Positions 23,150 through 32,385 of a stretch of 32,385 nucleotides of DNA are shown piece after piece. Where the stretch lies: NCBI GenBank assembly GCA_014925825.1, contig JACGCK010000370.1, forward strand, positions 1-32,385, in the 5' to 3' direction. Numbering within the stretch: position 1 is the first letter of the stretch; every line of letters begins with the position of its first letter. The stretch is from Pholiota molesta. Lineage: Eukaryota > Basidiomycota > Agaricomycetes > Agaricales > Strophariaceae. The translations under genes were made by a program, and so were the position numbers. Under the pieces are notes generated by a model that worked only from the letters and a program-made list of their open reading frames with translations, searched no databases and was not told the origin of the DNA.

Positions 23150-24019
23150 TGAGAAGCGTATGGATGCCACAGCAAAATGATATCGATGGTTTGACGAATC
23201 GAAGTTGTGGTGTTACTTGTTGCACACGGTTGGCAGCTGGATAAAAAGAGAACGTTGGTAAGCGCTAACCTCGATGATTGGAAGGCATATAAACGTGTAA
23301 CCGAAGGGGTGAACATACATTAGGGGAAGCAGACTCGAACAGCGCTGCAAGTATAAATGAAAGATTCAGAAATGATAATGCAAATCCAAGCATTGGATTA
23401 TTGATTATGAGGAAAACTTACCAGTGCTTCAGAATAGTTGTGCGCCTAATGAACACTGCCGAAGACACTCGAATAAACCACGCTGATATCCGTGCGAAAT
23501 TGATCCTATAGTTTGTAAAGCCCTTGGATATTTACAACCCAATTGATGTCAGAAATTTGGGTGATTTCAACCAGATTAGTAGGATATATGAAGATGTTCG
23601 TCCACTGCAGTGTGCACTGTGAAGAGCCTCAGGTCACGGTTGAAGCAAGTCGATTGTAAGAACATGTGACTACATGTCAACTACATGTCATTGTCATCAT
23701 CGAAAACCTTGAATTCTAATCAGATTCTAACTAGATTTATAGAGTCATTACTTGCTTGGTATTGTACTTACGCCATGAGTTAACTCGAGTCATGTAACGA
23801 GGCTTCTCTGTCATACTATGACGAAGGGAGGGAACAAAATCAAATTTCTTGGAATGGCACAAATCCAAGTCGGACAAACAGTGTCATTCGTTTTCAAATA
23901 AGTACAAGAACTCTTTAAATGGTAGTAAACAAATATACCACCTTGGTACCACCGAGTTTCTAGACAGACCAAGTAAGTACTGTGATAGCCATTGGTCATG
24001 GTGGTATGGACCAACATAT
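23150..24019. other. Upstream region of CTD kinase with likely 5'-UTR introns; 3' flank of DCAF gene
   Basis: About 870 bp without a coding exon. On the minus strand, two intron-like segments precede the kinase start: 23345-23421 (donor GTAAGTTTTC, acceptor ACTTGCAG) and 23237-23318 (donor GTATGTTC, acceptor TTTTTATCCAG). The exon-like pieces between them contain no usable ATG, so they look like untranslated leader exons. Further right, at about 23670-23690, the 10-mer CTACATGTCA is repeated twice almost in tandem. Confidence 0.5.
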
Positions 24020-26116
24020 TCATTGGTGAGTACATTCCAAACTTGGACGTGATTCTTCGTTCTCCAATGCATTCCGCATGTCGGCTAGGACCTGAAGAGC
24101 TGCGACATTAGCTCTCACAATTCGTGCTGAACCGGTACGCTTGTTGGTTTCAACTATCTGCTCCGCATTATCCATCCTGGAAAAGGAGCTGCGAGAAGAT
24201 GTCGGGGAAAACAGCTGTAAATCGACATTAGGACTACACGTTATGCTGAATTAAACTTAAACGGCCGACCTTGATGTTGTTATCAATACCACTTATAGCA
24301 ACCACAGGAAAGTGAGGATGGCCCTCAACTACGTTAACTACACTGCTATCGCCTTCGTAGATCCCATGTAGGTTTCCACTACCTTTATTCCAGATGAAGA
24401 AATTACCATCATCAGATCCTGAAACGACCCATTCATCATTGGGACCAAGGAAATTAACTGCTCAAAGAGATCAATTAGCGAAGGCAGTAATAACATTCAT
24501 AGATGAACTGTCCTACATACCATCCTTGATTGTAGCGACATTCCGCGCACCAACATAACAACGTCGGGGCATCACTGTAGGCACATGGTGTCCAGCTTCC
24601 TGTCGCAGTCTCGGCGAAAATTCGTCCAAAAGGCTGGTGACTACACCCCGTAGATGAGAAGGCGGTGTATCGTGCTCTTCGGTAGCTTCTGAGACAGACG
24701 AATTGTCTGTCTACAACCAATAATAATTATTGAAAATTGGAGCAGTATGTGATCGTAACATGCCTTTGAAGGTAGAACGGAAGACGTCGCTGTTGACATG
24801 TTGTCTTTGCTTTCCGGGTCGTCCTTGCTGGAATACAGGTAAACTCCATCACCGCTATAAGCTGTTTCGCATTCAATCATTGAGCATTAAAGAATGTGAC
24901 ATAGAAACGAACAAAGTATGACCTGGCCAAAACCACTCATAAGTCATCAAAAACTATAATAGTGAAACGGAAAACGCTCTCACTTCATGTCCGTTGAAGT
25001 CTGACATACGTGCTCCTGTAATATGGTCGCGTCCGATACGCCGAGCGTTGCTGGGTGGAGAGTGCCTACCGAACCTTCGCACACAAGTAGTTGCGCCTTT
25101 CCCAATGCCGGGGACTGCACCCCAACTACTTTCAATAGTACGGCGTAGATGCCTGCGATCAAATAGGTACCCCTTAAATGAAGATTTAAATGTGGCCATA
25201 GCATAGGTTTTCAACACATACATATGGTGCTTCTCCTGCGACCACAAGTAAGTGGGGGGTAAGTGGGGACAAGGATAAGGTCGACAACTCATGCCCTATA
25301 TCGATAAGGGGTGCAGAGCATGACCCAGATCGACAATTATGAGGTGTTCTAAGGTCATGTTGGCGGACAGTTCCATCCTAAAGAAGTTGTCGGTATGAAT
25401 ATGAGCAACCTTTTTTCTGAAGCCTGAGATATATAGCACTCGAACCTCTGACACCGACAGAAACAGGTCCGGGCTATCTTCCGTTGCAATTCTTTTAACA
25501 GAATCATGGTGGCAGCGTATGATTGCGACCCGTGTCTGATCGAAAGAGAATGACGCCTCTTCTTTGCCCAGAGCTGAAGTGGCAAGGGCATTTTTGACAT
25601 CAAACACTCTGATTTGCGAATCTCCTGCAGCAGTTGCTCTGAACGATGATATGGTTATGGGTGAGCGATGATTCTACTCCATAACATGAATAGCTTACAT
25701 ACGGGACGAATGTGGTAACATTTTTGCATTGAAAATGTTTGCTTGATGCCAGGTATTGATTACGGCTGAGCACACAAATGGGTATTCTTGTTCGAGCTGG
25801 CTTGAATCGATGTTCCATAACCTGACAGTTGTATCATCTCCACTGCTTATGAGCAGACTTCCGTCTTGGGCCCAACTTAGGGCATTCACGCAACTATACC
25901 ATCGAGTCAAAGCCTTAACAAACAAAACATATTCGCGACGTCAACTTACCCCGTATGTCCCTCTAAAACATTTGTTCTATCAAGAGTGCGAGTCAGCGCT
26001 CGGGAAAGGTTCCATCTTCGGAGGCGCTCTACGCTTGACGAAGTTGGGCGTGTTTGAAGCAGACTCGGAATACTGAGCAGACGTCTCTGCATTTGATCGT
26101 GAATCTCAGTCGTCAT
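24020..26116 (-). CDS. WD40 protein, DDB1-CUL4-associated factor (DCAF6/8, Iqw1-like)
   Basis: Predicted substrate receptor of CRL4 (CUL4-DDB1) ubiquitin ligases, by resemblance to the DCAF6/8/Iqw1 family. The start is ATG at 26116 (MTTEIHDQMQRRLL); the frame upstream begins only at GTG. An N-terminal helix precedes the first repeats: VLEGHTGCVNALSWAQDGSL, SSGDDTTVRLWNID and HQANIFNAKMLPHSS. The family signature follows: VKRIATEDSPDLFLSVSE, DGTVRQHDLRTPHNCRSGSC, HELSTLSLSPLTP and APYGYLFDRRHLRR. Late repeats include LLSYSGDGVYLYSS, NDEWVVSGSDDGNFFIWNKG and HPHFPVVAISGIDNNIKLFS. The chain ends RPSLECTHQ at 24020. The VRQHDLR segment fits the WDxR-type DDB1-binding motif loosely. One intron (24711-24763) appears to use a GC donor. 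Confidence 0.85.
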
Positions 26117-26358
26117 TTCGTAGGTGGAAAGGTTTGGGAAAGGTTCTGGATGAGGGGAAGATATAAAAAGAGACACCTATTATTAGGCAAGCGAACTGAC
26201 GTCATGAAATCAATCAAGTACGTAAATCAAAGGAAAACGTACAGAAAACTACTCGTCAACGCTTTTGTACTGAATTTGAATTTATGTGTGCCGATGTATT
26301 GCAGGCTAATTAATCTGTTATTGATACAAATTACAATTATGAACTAAATATTACATTT
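26117..26358. other. Short intergenic spacer, DCAF promoter / lipase 3' flank
   Basis: About 240 AT-rich bases between the DCAF start and the probable lipase end. An open frame on the plus strand (26054-26347) overlaps the DCAF first exon in antisense and has no family likeness. Confidence 0.5.
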
Positions 26359-29300
26359 TCATGAAGCTTCGTTTTTACCATTCAGGGGGAAATCGTCATC
26401 TGAAGAGCTTTCACTACTCCAATGAGCTTCTGGTCTGTTGTCAAGGCTCGAATCTAATTGCGAAGATCCATGCTCAAAAGAGAATGATGATGGCAGGCCT
26501 AATTTCGATATAGAATTGTCGCGAACCTCGAAAGGAAGCCAGGCTGTTCAGTTCCAGAGGCCTTGGGACTAGGAGGAACTGTGTCAAGAACTGTGTCATC
26601 TACATTGTCTTCATCGATAGTAGGACCTGCTCCTGCTGAGGCCAACTTTCTACGTCGTGCATCCTTGTCCGAATGGCGGGTTGGAGATGTATCCTTCGAC
26701 ACTTGTCCTCGCCTATAATATGTTGATGCTCGCGCAAAAGCAGCCTCTGCATCAGTATCGACTGATAAGGGAACTGAATCTGAACCAGAGCGAGATCCGC
26801 TAGGGTACATCGAAGGTTGGCCAGCTGCGGCAAAAGCAGGGTCTTGCACTGTCCTTTGTAGCAAGAACTGTCTGGGGTCGTTGCGAGATTTGTTTTTGAG
26901 GACTCTATGAACAATCTGACGACCAAGCAGAATTTGCTTTTCAATCCTGACTCTATTTTCAACCATATGCAGCTGGAGAAGGCGTAAGATGGGACAAACT
27001 AAAAACAAGGTGGAAAAAGTCACCTTAGGCCAAGTCACGCTTTGCCCAACCCGAATCATTCGTTCCAACTCATTTGGATCCGGATCAGTGAGGATTCTAA
27101 ACCAATCCTATTTCATGATCGTCTGAGCCAGAATTTAAGCTTCAAAAATAAGTTGCATACCCAAAGACGTGTTCTCGGCCATATCCTGCATGCAAAAAAA
27201 TTGAGACTGGTTGAAACTGGTTAATGTTACAAGACATACGTGACAGCACCGTCAAACCGTTGCAAAAAGACACTGGACCAGTCCTGACCCAATAGCTGCG
27301 GTAGAAGTTCCAATCTCGGATGACTTTGAAATTCTTCGTTAATTCATGCTTCAACCATTGTTCTGCTGCCGATAGCAAGAAATTCCTCTCCACCTGCAAA
27401 CGTGTGGGTATGAGTCTATAGATAACATAAAATGGCTCACCTTTTCCTTGCGATGAGCAACTGGTTTCCCGGCAGATCCTCGAGAGGCAAAGAAAAAAGA
27501 TGGACGTGAGGGTTAACTTGAGATACAAGGGGGTGTGTCACTGACAGTAGATGAGTGGAAGACCATGATGGGAGAAAGGTTTAGCTTACCATTGAAATAC
27601 TGATTGAGCGCTTGAACCGGGATATCGACTCTTAATTCTCCCATGAGAAAAGCTAACATGCTATTTAAAAGGGCACAAACCTAAGTGAACCATCTTTGAA
27701 TCGGCTTCCCCAGCTCCAAGGAACGATGCTTCCATCCTTGAGCTTCTGCATTAGTACGACAGGATTTAAAATACCAGGAACAGCTGCAGATGCTAGTATC
27801 GCAGACCAGATGACGGTATCCGGGGCGGTCATGTAGTTAAGTAGTTTGGTCGGTCTAATCAAGGGATAAGGCAGACTGCTGTTTTAATTATGTTGCACTC
27901 ACGAATGTCTATCAGCAGGTATTACAGATATGTTAAGAATACGCCCTGTTCTCATATATGCCTCCTTGAAGGTCATAGAACCTCGAGTAAAAAATGCGGA
28001 CTAAAACGCTTCAGCACTCGTTCTCGCGAATTAATCGATGTTGTTCACCTTTCTTGCCCATCTAAAATGTACGCTTCATAAGCAATCTATAATATGGGAG
28101 AAGAGAACCTTACTCACGTTACGCTGTCGAACCGAGCTCCCGTTTGCCAGAACCGTTTAAACCAGACGTTAAATGCTTCTTCACATGCCGTTATTCGATT
28201 GGCAAGTTCAGGGATCAGTAGAACTTTGATTTCTTCGTCTGTCCGTGTGCAAATCAAAGCGGCGATGAGTCCACCAGCACTTGTTCCTGTTATCACGCGA
28301 GGAAGGAGTCCCGCATCGAAAAATGCTTTGACAACACCAAAATGATCTGTAGAATAAGGTTACGATTACTTACACCGGATGTAAAGAAGACTAAACATAC
28401 AATAACCAAAAGAAGCACCACCAGAAAGACACAAGGCCGAGATACCTGTATGATCGCAGTTTCAGCGAAATTTTTGCACAATCAAATACAATACTTGCCC
28501 AGATTTGTATTCGCACTCTTAAAGAAGCGTCTCTTCTCGTCGATGGATAGTTCTGGAGTCTCCCGGATGAACGTAAGAGACCTTTCCAGTTCGTCAAAAT
28601 ATGCTGCAATACATGTGAATGAGATCATATCAAAATATAGCAATATTCTCACATTCAATTAGGTCTTTGGTTCCGAAAAATGTCTATTAAATTATGTCAA
28701 TTGATTCGAAATTAAAGAATAGACACTTCGCAAGGGACCCACTTCGCAGTATAGTCTGTGTGAAATTAGCAGCCTCAGAACATGCCAATCTGAGCAAGCA
28801 ATTTAGGAAGCATACCTCGCAGATTCGACACCTGCAAAATTTGATCGAATACAGGTCTCCAGCACACCCAGACAGCCTCTCACGTCATTGTTCTCCCGTA
28901 GACTCCTAAGAGATCGTTTTACCTTGATCATAAAGTAAATTTACTATTTTCAATCATTCGCAAAGCGCTTGCCTTTCGCACAAGTTTCCAATCGTAGAAA
29001 GGATCTTCATCTGTTTTTTTCCAGGCTTGGAAATCTAGATATTCATCTAATATGATGGCTGCCTCTTTCCATTGCTGAAAAAACATATCACTGTTACTTT
29101 GCTTTGTTTCAACTCACAATTCACTCACATCATATGTGCGGGCGCTTCTAAGGTTCTTCCGTAGTCGTCCTTTTTGCCCTCGCCCTATGGATCCAAGCAT
29201 GATTTAAAATATAACAGATGAACGAAGATCGAAAGTATATACATGCGGAGATCCATTCCTTGGTGTTGACTAATTGTCTGATGACAACATAAAGTCCGAA

Positions 29301-29821
29301 TTCAGCCATGATGAAGAGGAAGATGAAGAACTAAAGAAATTTGTAAGGCTAGTTTCAGGCAACTTCTTCACAAACTAAAACACACCAGTAATGGCCAGCG
29401 CAGAATCAAGAAGAGGTAATCACTCCGTTTGTCATGTTCTTTTTTTTCTTGCTGCGCCTGATTTAAATCAAGAGCATTAGCAGCAGGTATAGCTGATGTA
29501 GGAGGATCACAAACCGTTTGACTTTCAGGTTTATTGGGGCAAAATCGGAAAGAGCAGAAATCTTTCGGATCCTGAGGTGGTTCGGATGACTATACAAAGG
29601 CGTTCCAGGGACTTGAGGAGAAGCTGCATCTCCTTGGTAGTCGAAATAAGATTCGTCTAATTCTAGTGCATGCGCGAACGCTTCCATATGCCTGTGAAAG
29701 GTATGTCATTTGAAATTATTGAAAGAGCTGAACGTAGAACGTACGATTCATCAACAAAATCTTCAGCAAGCAATGCTTCGGTGGAGAGTTTAGAGCCATT
29801 TCCAGAGTTGCGGTTGGTCAT
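26359..29821 (-). CDS. Patatin-like phospholipase/triacylglycerol lipase (DUF3336 + patatin, Tgl3/4/5 type)
   Basis: Predicted lipid-droplet triacylglycerol lipase or lysophospholipid enzyme. ATG at 29821 gives MTNRNSGNGSKLSTEALLAE, then HMEAFAHALELDESYFDYQG. A hydrophobic span near 29440-29300 (LILRWPLLFFIFLFIMAEFG) could anchor it in a membrane or droplet monolayer. The DUF3336 part includes ARTYDEWKEAAIMLDEYL and RSLRENNDVRGCLGVLET. The patatin core has the oxyanion motif LCLSGGASFGYYHFG, the nucleophile elbow ITGTSAGGLIAAL, and the catalytic Asp in SRFKDGSLR, followed by DIPVQALNQYFNVSH and LVSQVNPHVHLFFF. Both catalytic residues are intact. After NKSRNDPRQFLLQ a disordered tail follows. 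The last join is unresolved: one frame stops at 26499 (ATILYRN), while an overlapping Ser/Asp-rich frame (LGLPSSFSFEHGSS to GKNEAS) continues to 26359. Confidence 0.87.
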
Positions 29822-30031
29822 ATAGAAGAAATAGTGCAAGACACTGCAGCAATGCTTGTTGCTCTAGAATTATAAAACGGTCTACTTGTATAAATGAATA
29901 TAGGACAGCGATATTAGCGTTGGTAGTTTGGAGTTAAGCAGGTATTGGCTGGTATTAGGCCAACTGACGGCAGATCATACAAGCGAGCTCCTCAAATGCT
30001 CCTCAAAGGCCTCAACGTTCAACACCGACGA

Positions 30032-30044
30032 CTCGGAGTCCGAG
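30032..30044. promoter_or_regulatory. CGG-N3-CCG palindrome, candidate zinc-cluster site
   Basis: CTCGGAGTCCGAG is an inverted repeat with 5-bp arms and a 3-bp centre. CGG triplets in inverted orientation are the usual half-sites of fungal Zn(II)2Cys6 regulators. Binding is inference. Confidence 0.3.
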
Positions 30045-31479
30045 GACCATGGCCGATTGGCATCGTGATCATTATGGTCTCACGTGATTACATCACAGTC
30101 ACATAACAACCCCTCAGCTGGGCCCTGGGCCCTGGCTCGCCGTTCCAGTTTCATGCTCTCCATGCATCTGTAAAAACTACACAAAGGCAGCCAGTAAGTC
30201 AGAGTCTCAGACAGCATAAGTCTTACAACGGACTCCATCCAAACTGCGCCAGGACCAACACGCATTCTGACATCATCCCATGCCGGCGCCCTCTTACAGC
30301 TTTCTGTCTGCACTGGACTCGGACTGCTACTTGAATCTAACTCTGAGGTTCTACTTTATACGTGCGCTGTTTTTGGAACTGAGCAACTACCAAAGCCTCA
30401 TTCAAAACTCTGATGCTTGTGCTTGAATCTTGACCTCCGCAACCTAGCTTATGTGTGTAGTTCATTGCCTCTTGTCTACATTCGATCTTAATTCGTCCCT
30501 TTTGAAAGCATCTGCTCTACCTCATTCCCTAGAAATCACTACACTGCAGGCCGACAACTTATATTCCCGCATGTGTAAATATCCCTTCAACACGGGTCTT
30601 CCTACATGATAATCTATCTCAGAACAAGCACTTTTATTTATGGAGCAAGAGCAACCGTTTCCCTTTCGTCATGTCGTTGCTGCAGTCTGCAGATATGCAT
30701 AATAAATAGTCCTCTGTTTCTATGGACTATCAGAAGTTCCAGATCCTGTTGACCGACTGAGTCCGAGTCGCTCTTCGTAGCTCTTCATCGAGAGACCTTT
30801 GACATTTCAATGAAATAGTCTGCTATTACTTGTGTATTCCGATTGGACCTTTGAATCCTGTCCTCGTGGCCGCCTATGTATATCTAGACATTGAATCTTG
30901 ATCAACTACGCTCTTTGAGATAATTCTTACACCCCATTGGCAATAACAACTTCGCAACGAAGACAGGGATGCTGACATTCAAGTTTAAATTGTTCATATG
31001 GAATCTTGATGTTGTCCATTGCGATATATAACTACGGTATTATGAGCTCGGCGACCTGGGGAATTTGAGGACTCCATTAGGCTCCATTCTTATCTGAATG
31101 ATCATCTGGCGTCATACGATTATCTCCTTTTCTCCCTTCAAAGTTCGTGTCGATTCCCACTCCCTTCGTACCCATTTTACATAGTGGAGAACCCATCTTT
31201 TTTCGTGCATCATATATGGCGACCTTCGCAGTTTTCCATATTATATGATGACATCCGAGTTACAAAGCTTTGAAGACACCGACCAGCACCGACCGCGGCA
31301 GCTCCATTATTTGAATTTTGGTGTAGAGAGAGATTCGAAAGCTATTTTTGCAACTGCTGCGGACAGAAATAACTATCTGATTGCTGTCAGCTGCTATCGA
31401 TGGATTGATTATCTCTTGATCGCGCAACGAGAATTATTTTTAGCTCTGAGGAGCTTTGGATGTATCCACCTGGAAAAGG

Positions 31480-31487
31480 TATATAAA
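31480..31487 (+). promoter_or_regulatory. TATA box of the CipC-like gene
   Basis: TATATAAA lies 80 bp upstream of the ATG at 31568 and is followed by a CT-rich leader (about 31498-31550), a common arrangement in strongly or inducibly expressed fungal genes. It is the best-placed TATA box in the window. Confidence 0.65.
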
Positions 31488-31567
31488 CCCTACTTTGCGC
31501 CTCACCAGCTCTCCAGATCTTCTCTTCCACATCTTAACTCCTCACTCACCCACATTATCTGATTACC

Positions 31568-32159
31568 ATGGGTTGGTTCGACAGTGACTCTGACCAAAGT
31601 GCCGCCTATGATCAGGTTAGTTTCAACTTACACCTCTGCCATCATCCCAATGCTAATGCATCTCAGGTGGTCAATGCTCCCCACAAGGCCGAGCTCTCTC
31701 ATGAGCTCCTCGCTGCCGCGGCTTCCTACGAGGTAGGTATTGCTGGACTATATATATATATATATATATATATTCATCTCTCTATCTATAGGCTGCCAAG
31801 GCTTATGAGAAGCACGTCGCAGCAAATGGACAGCCCGACTCCCATGCAAAGGCGAAGGAAATCTTGTACGCTTCCATTGTATTGATTAGCAGTGAAGACC
31901 CTCTCTGACCAACATGTAGAGCCGCCCTATCTGGCGGTTTCATCGACCGCATGGTGGAGACCAAGGTGTAAGTCCCTTAAAACCTTTTCAGTTGCTCAAT
32001 CAAACCTCTTAATACTGTACATTCAGCTCGATTTTGTCGATCGCGAGAAAGCCAAGCATCACGGTAGATATTTTCTAATCCAGAATCTTTTGATGACGAA
32101 CTCATATCTGTTATTTAGCCAACAAACAGCTTGAAGAAGTCTCCGCCAATGATTATTGA
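31568..32159 (+). CDS. CipC-like protein, DUF3759 family
   Basis: Small cytosolic protein of the family named for Aspergillus CipC (concanamycin-induced protein C). Biochemical function is not established; members are often abundant and stress- or infection-responsive. Six exons (31568-31615, 31667-31732, 31792-31865, 31920-31965, 32027-32063, 32119-32159) give 312 nt, 103 aa. The protein starts MGWFDSDSDQSAAYDQ, continues VVNAPHKAELSHELLAAAAS, EKHVAANGQPDSHAKAKEIL and ALSGGFIDRMVETK, and ends in LDFVDREKAKHHANKQ and a short acidic tail (VSANDY). All family landmarks are intact. Five introns interrupt a 103-codon gene, and the second contains a TA microsatellite. The strong TATA box suggests regulated, high expression. 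Confidence 0.93.
31749..31773 (+). repeat. (TA)n microsatellite in intron 2 of the CipC-like gene
   Basis: About 12.5 TA units lie 16 bp after the 5' splice site of a 59-bp intron, so they make up over 40 percent of its length. Length variation would alter the donor-to-branch distance directly. Confidence 0.9.
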
Positions 32160-32385
32160 AGACCAAATTATTTGTAGTTTATAAGTAGTGGCCATGGATG
32201 CCCCAATCGATGATGTCATAACCGGTCACCGGTCAACCTTTATTCTGGACAATAAATATATTTCCTTGTTACCTCCGCCGTGCACTTTCGACAATGCATC
32301 AAAATATCGCCTTTCTTCTTTCATCCTCATTTTCAGACAGAGTCTAGGACTCATGGCTTATGCTTCTCCAACATCCATTAACCCG
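32160..32385. other. 3' flank of the CipC-like gene to window end
   Basis: No gene is recognisable. The stretch holds a perfect tandem heptamer ACCGGTC x2 at 32221-32234 and the AATAAA signal. The last 100 bases are CT-rich and could be the beginning of another promoter or leader beyond the window. Confidence 0.45.
32251..32256 (+). terminator. AATAAA poly(A) signal of the CipC-like gene
   Basis: A canonical AATAAA lies 92 bp past the stop codon and is followed by T-rich sequence. It is a plausible cleavage/polyadenylation signal for the upstream gene. Confidence 0.5.

Larger units (their letters stand above)
29822..31567. other. 1.75-kb gene-poor region upstream of the CipC-like gene
   Basis: This is the longest stretch without a supported protein gene. 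It holds the divergent promoters of the lipase (left) and the DUF3759 gene (right), a CGG-N3-CCG palindrome at 30032-30044, related ACTCGGA/TCCGAGT motifs at 30317-30325 and 30755-30769, and an intron-like segment on the minus strand (30177-30226). The short frames here (for example 31245-31562) have no family resemblance. No tRNA or rRNA is supportable. Confidence 0.5.

Noticed and set aside
29925..29985. Stretch resembling the middle of a 5S rRNA gene (GTTAAGCAGG... then TGGCTGGTATTAGGCC)
   Set aside because: Only the GTTAAGC core and a few following bases match. The flanks do not form helix I, and no full 5S-length structure can be drawn.

Overview
The window is nuclear DNA from a filamentous basidiomycete, most likely a mushroom-forming agaricomycete. 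It is gene-dense, and the genes are cut by many 47-62 bp introns with GTRNGT-like donors and CTRAY-type branch points. The gene content (COT1/ORB6-type NDR kinase, fungal vacuolar aspartic protease, DUF3336-patatin lipase, CipC-like DUF3759 protein) is fungal, and several proteins have a look typical of agaricomycetes. I see no transposon, no tRNA or rRNA gene, no CRISPR and no prophage. All coordinates come from hand-built splice models, checked by frame continuity and family motifs.

Layout. 247-2243 (-): NDR/LATS-family kinase Cbk1/Orb6. 2790-4137 (-): unrecognised 400-aa protein with an N-terminal PPxY motif. 4710-6625 (-): mitochondrial pyruvate dehydrogenase kinase. 7004-9496 (-): BRD8/Bdc1-like bromodomain subunit of NuA4. 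9627-11196 (+): vacuolar aspartic protease (Pep4 type), divergent from the bromodomain gene across 130 bp. 11469-12464 (+): PUB-domain protein. 12631-17368 (-): a 1343-aa tyrosine-proline repeat protein built from an exon array. 17821-19384 (+): COP9 signalosome subunit 4. 19544-23149 (-): CTD kinase Ctk1/CDK12. 24020-26116 (-): DCAF-type WD40 protein. about 26359-29821 (-): patatin-like lipase. 31568-32159 (+): CipC-like DUF3759 protein, behind a 1.75 kb gene-poor upstream region.

Most genes are conserved housekeeping or signalling genes with no obvious shared pathway: three kinases, two factors of the cullin-RING ubiquitin system, a chromatin reader, lipid and protein turnover. The arrangement looks like ordinary fungal synteny, not a biosynthetic or defence cluster.

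The most unusual locus is 12631-17368. After a conserved-looking N-terminal half, small exons encode degenerate YP-x-F-[ND]-[LIV]-Y-P modules. Nine consecutive module boundaries are phase-1 introns that split a tyrosine codon, so every internal module exon can be gained, lost or skipped without changing frame. One exon carries a second repeat class (YP-[HY]-x-L-x-x-I-[YF]). The protein ends in a proline-rich tail with a PPVPPKP motif. I know of no described function for it.
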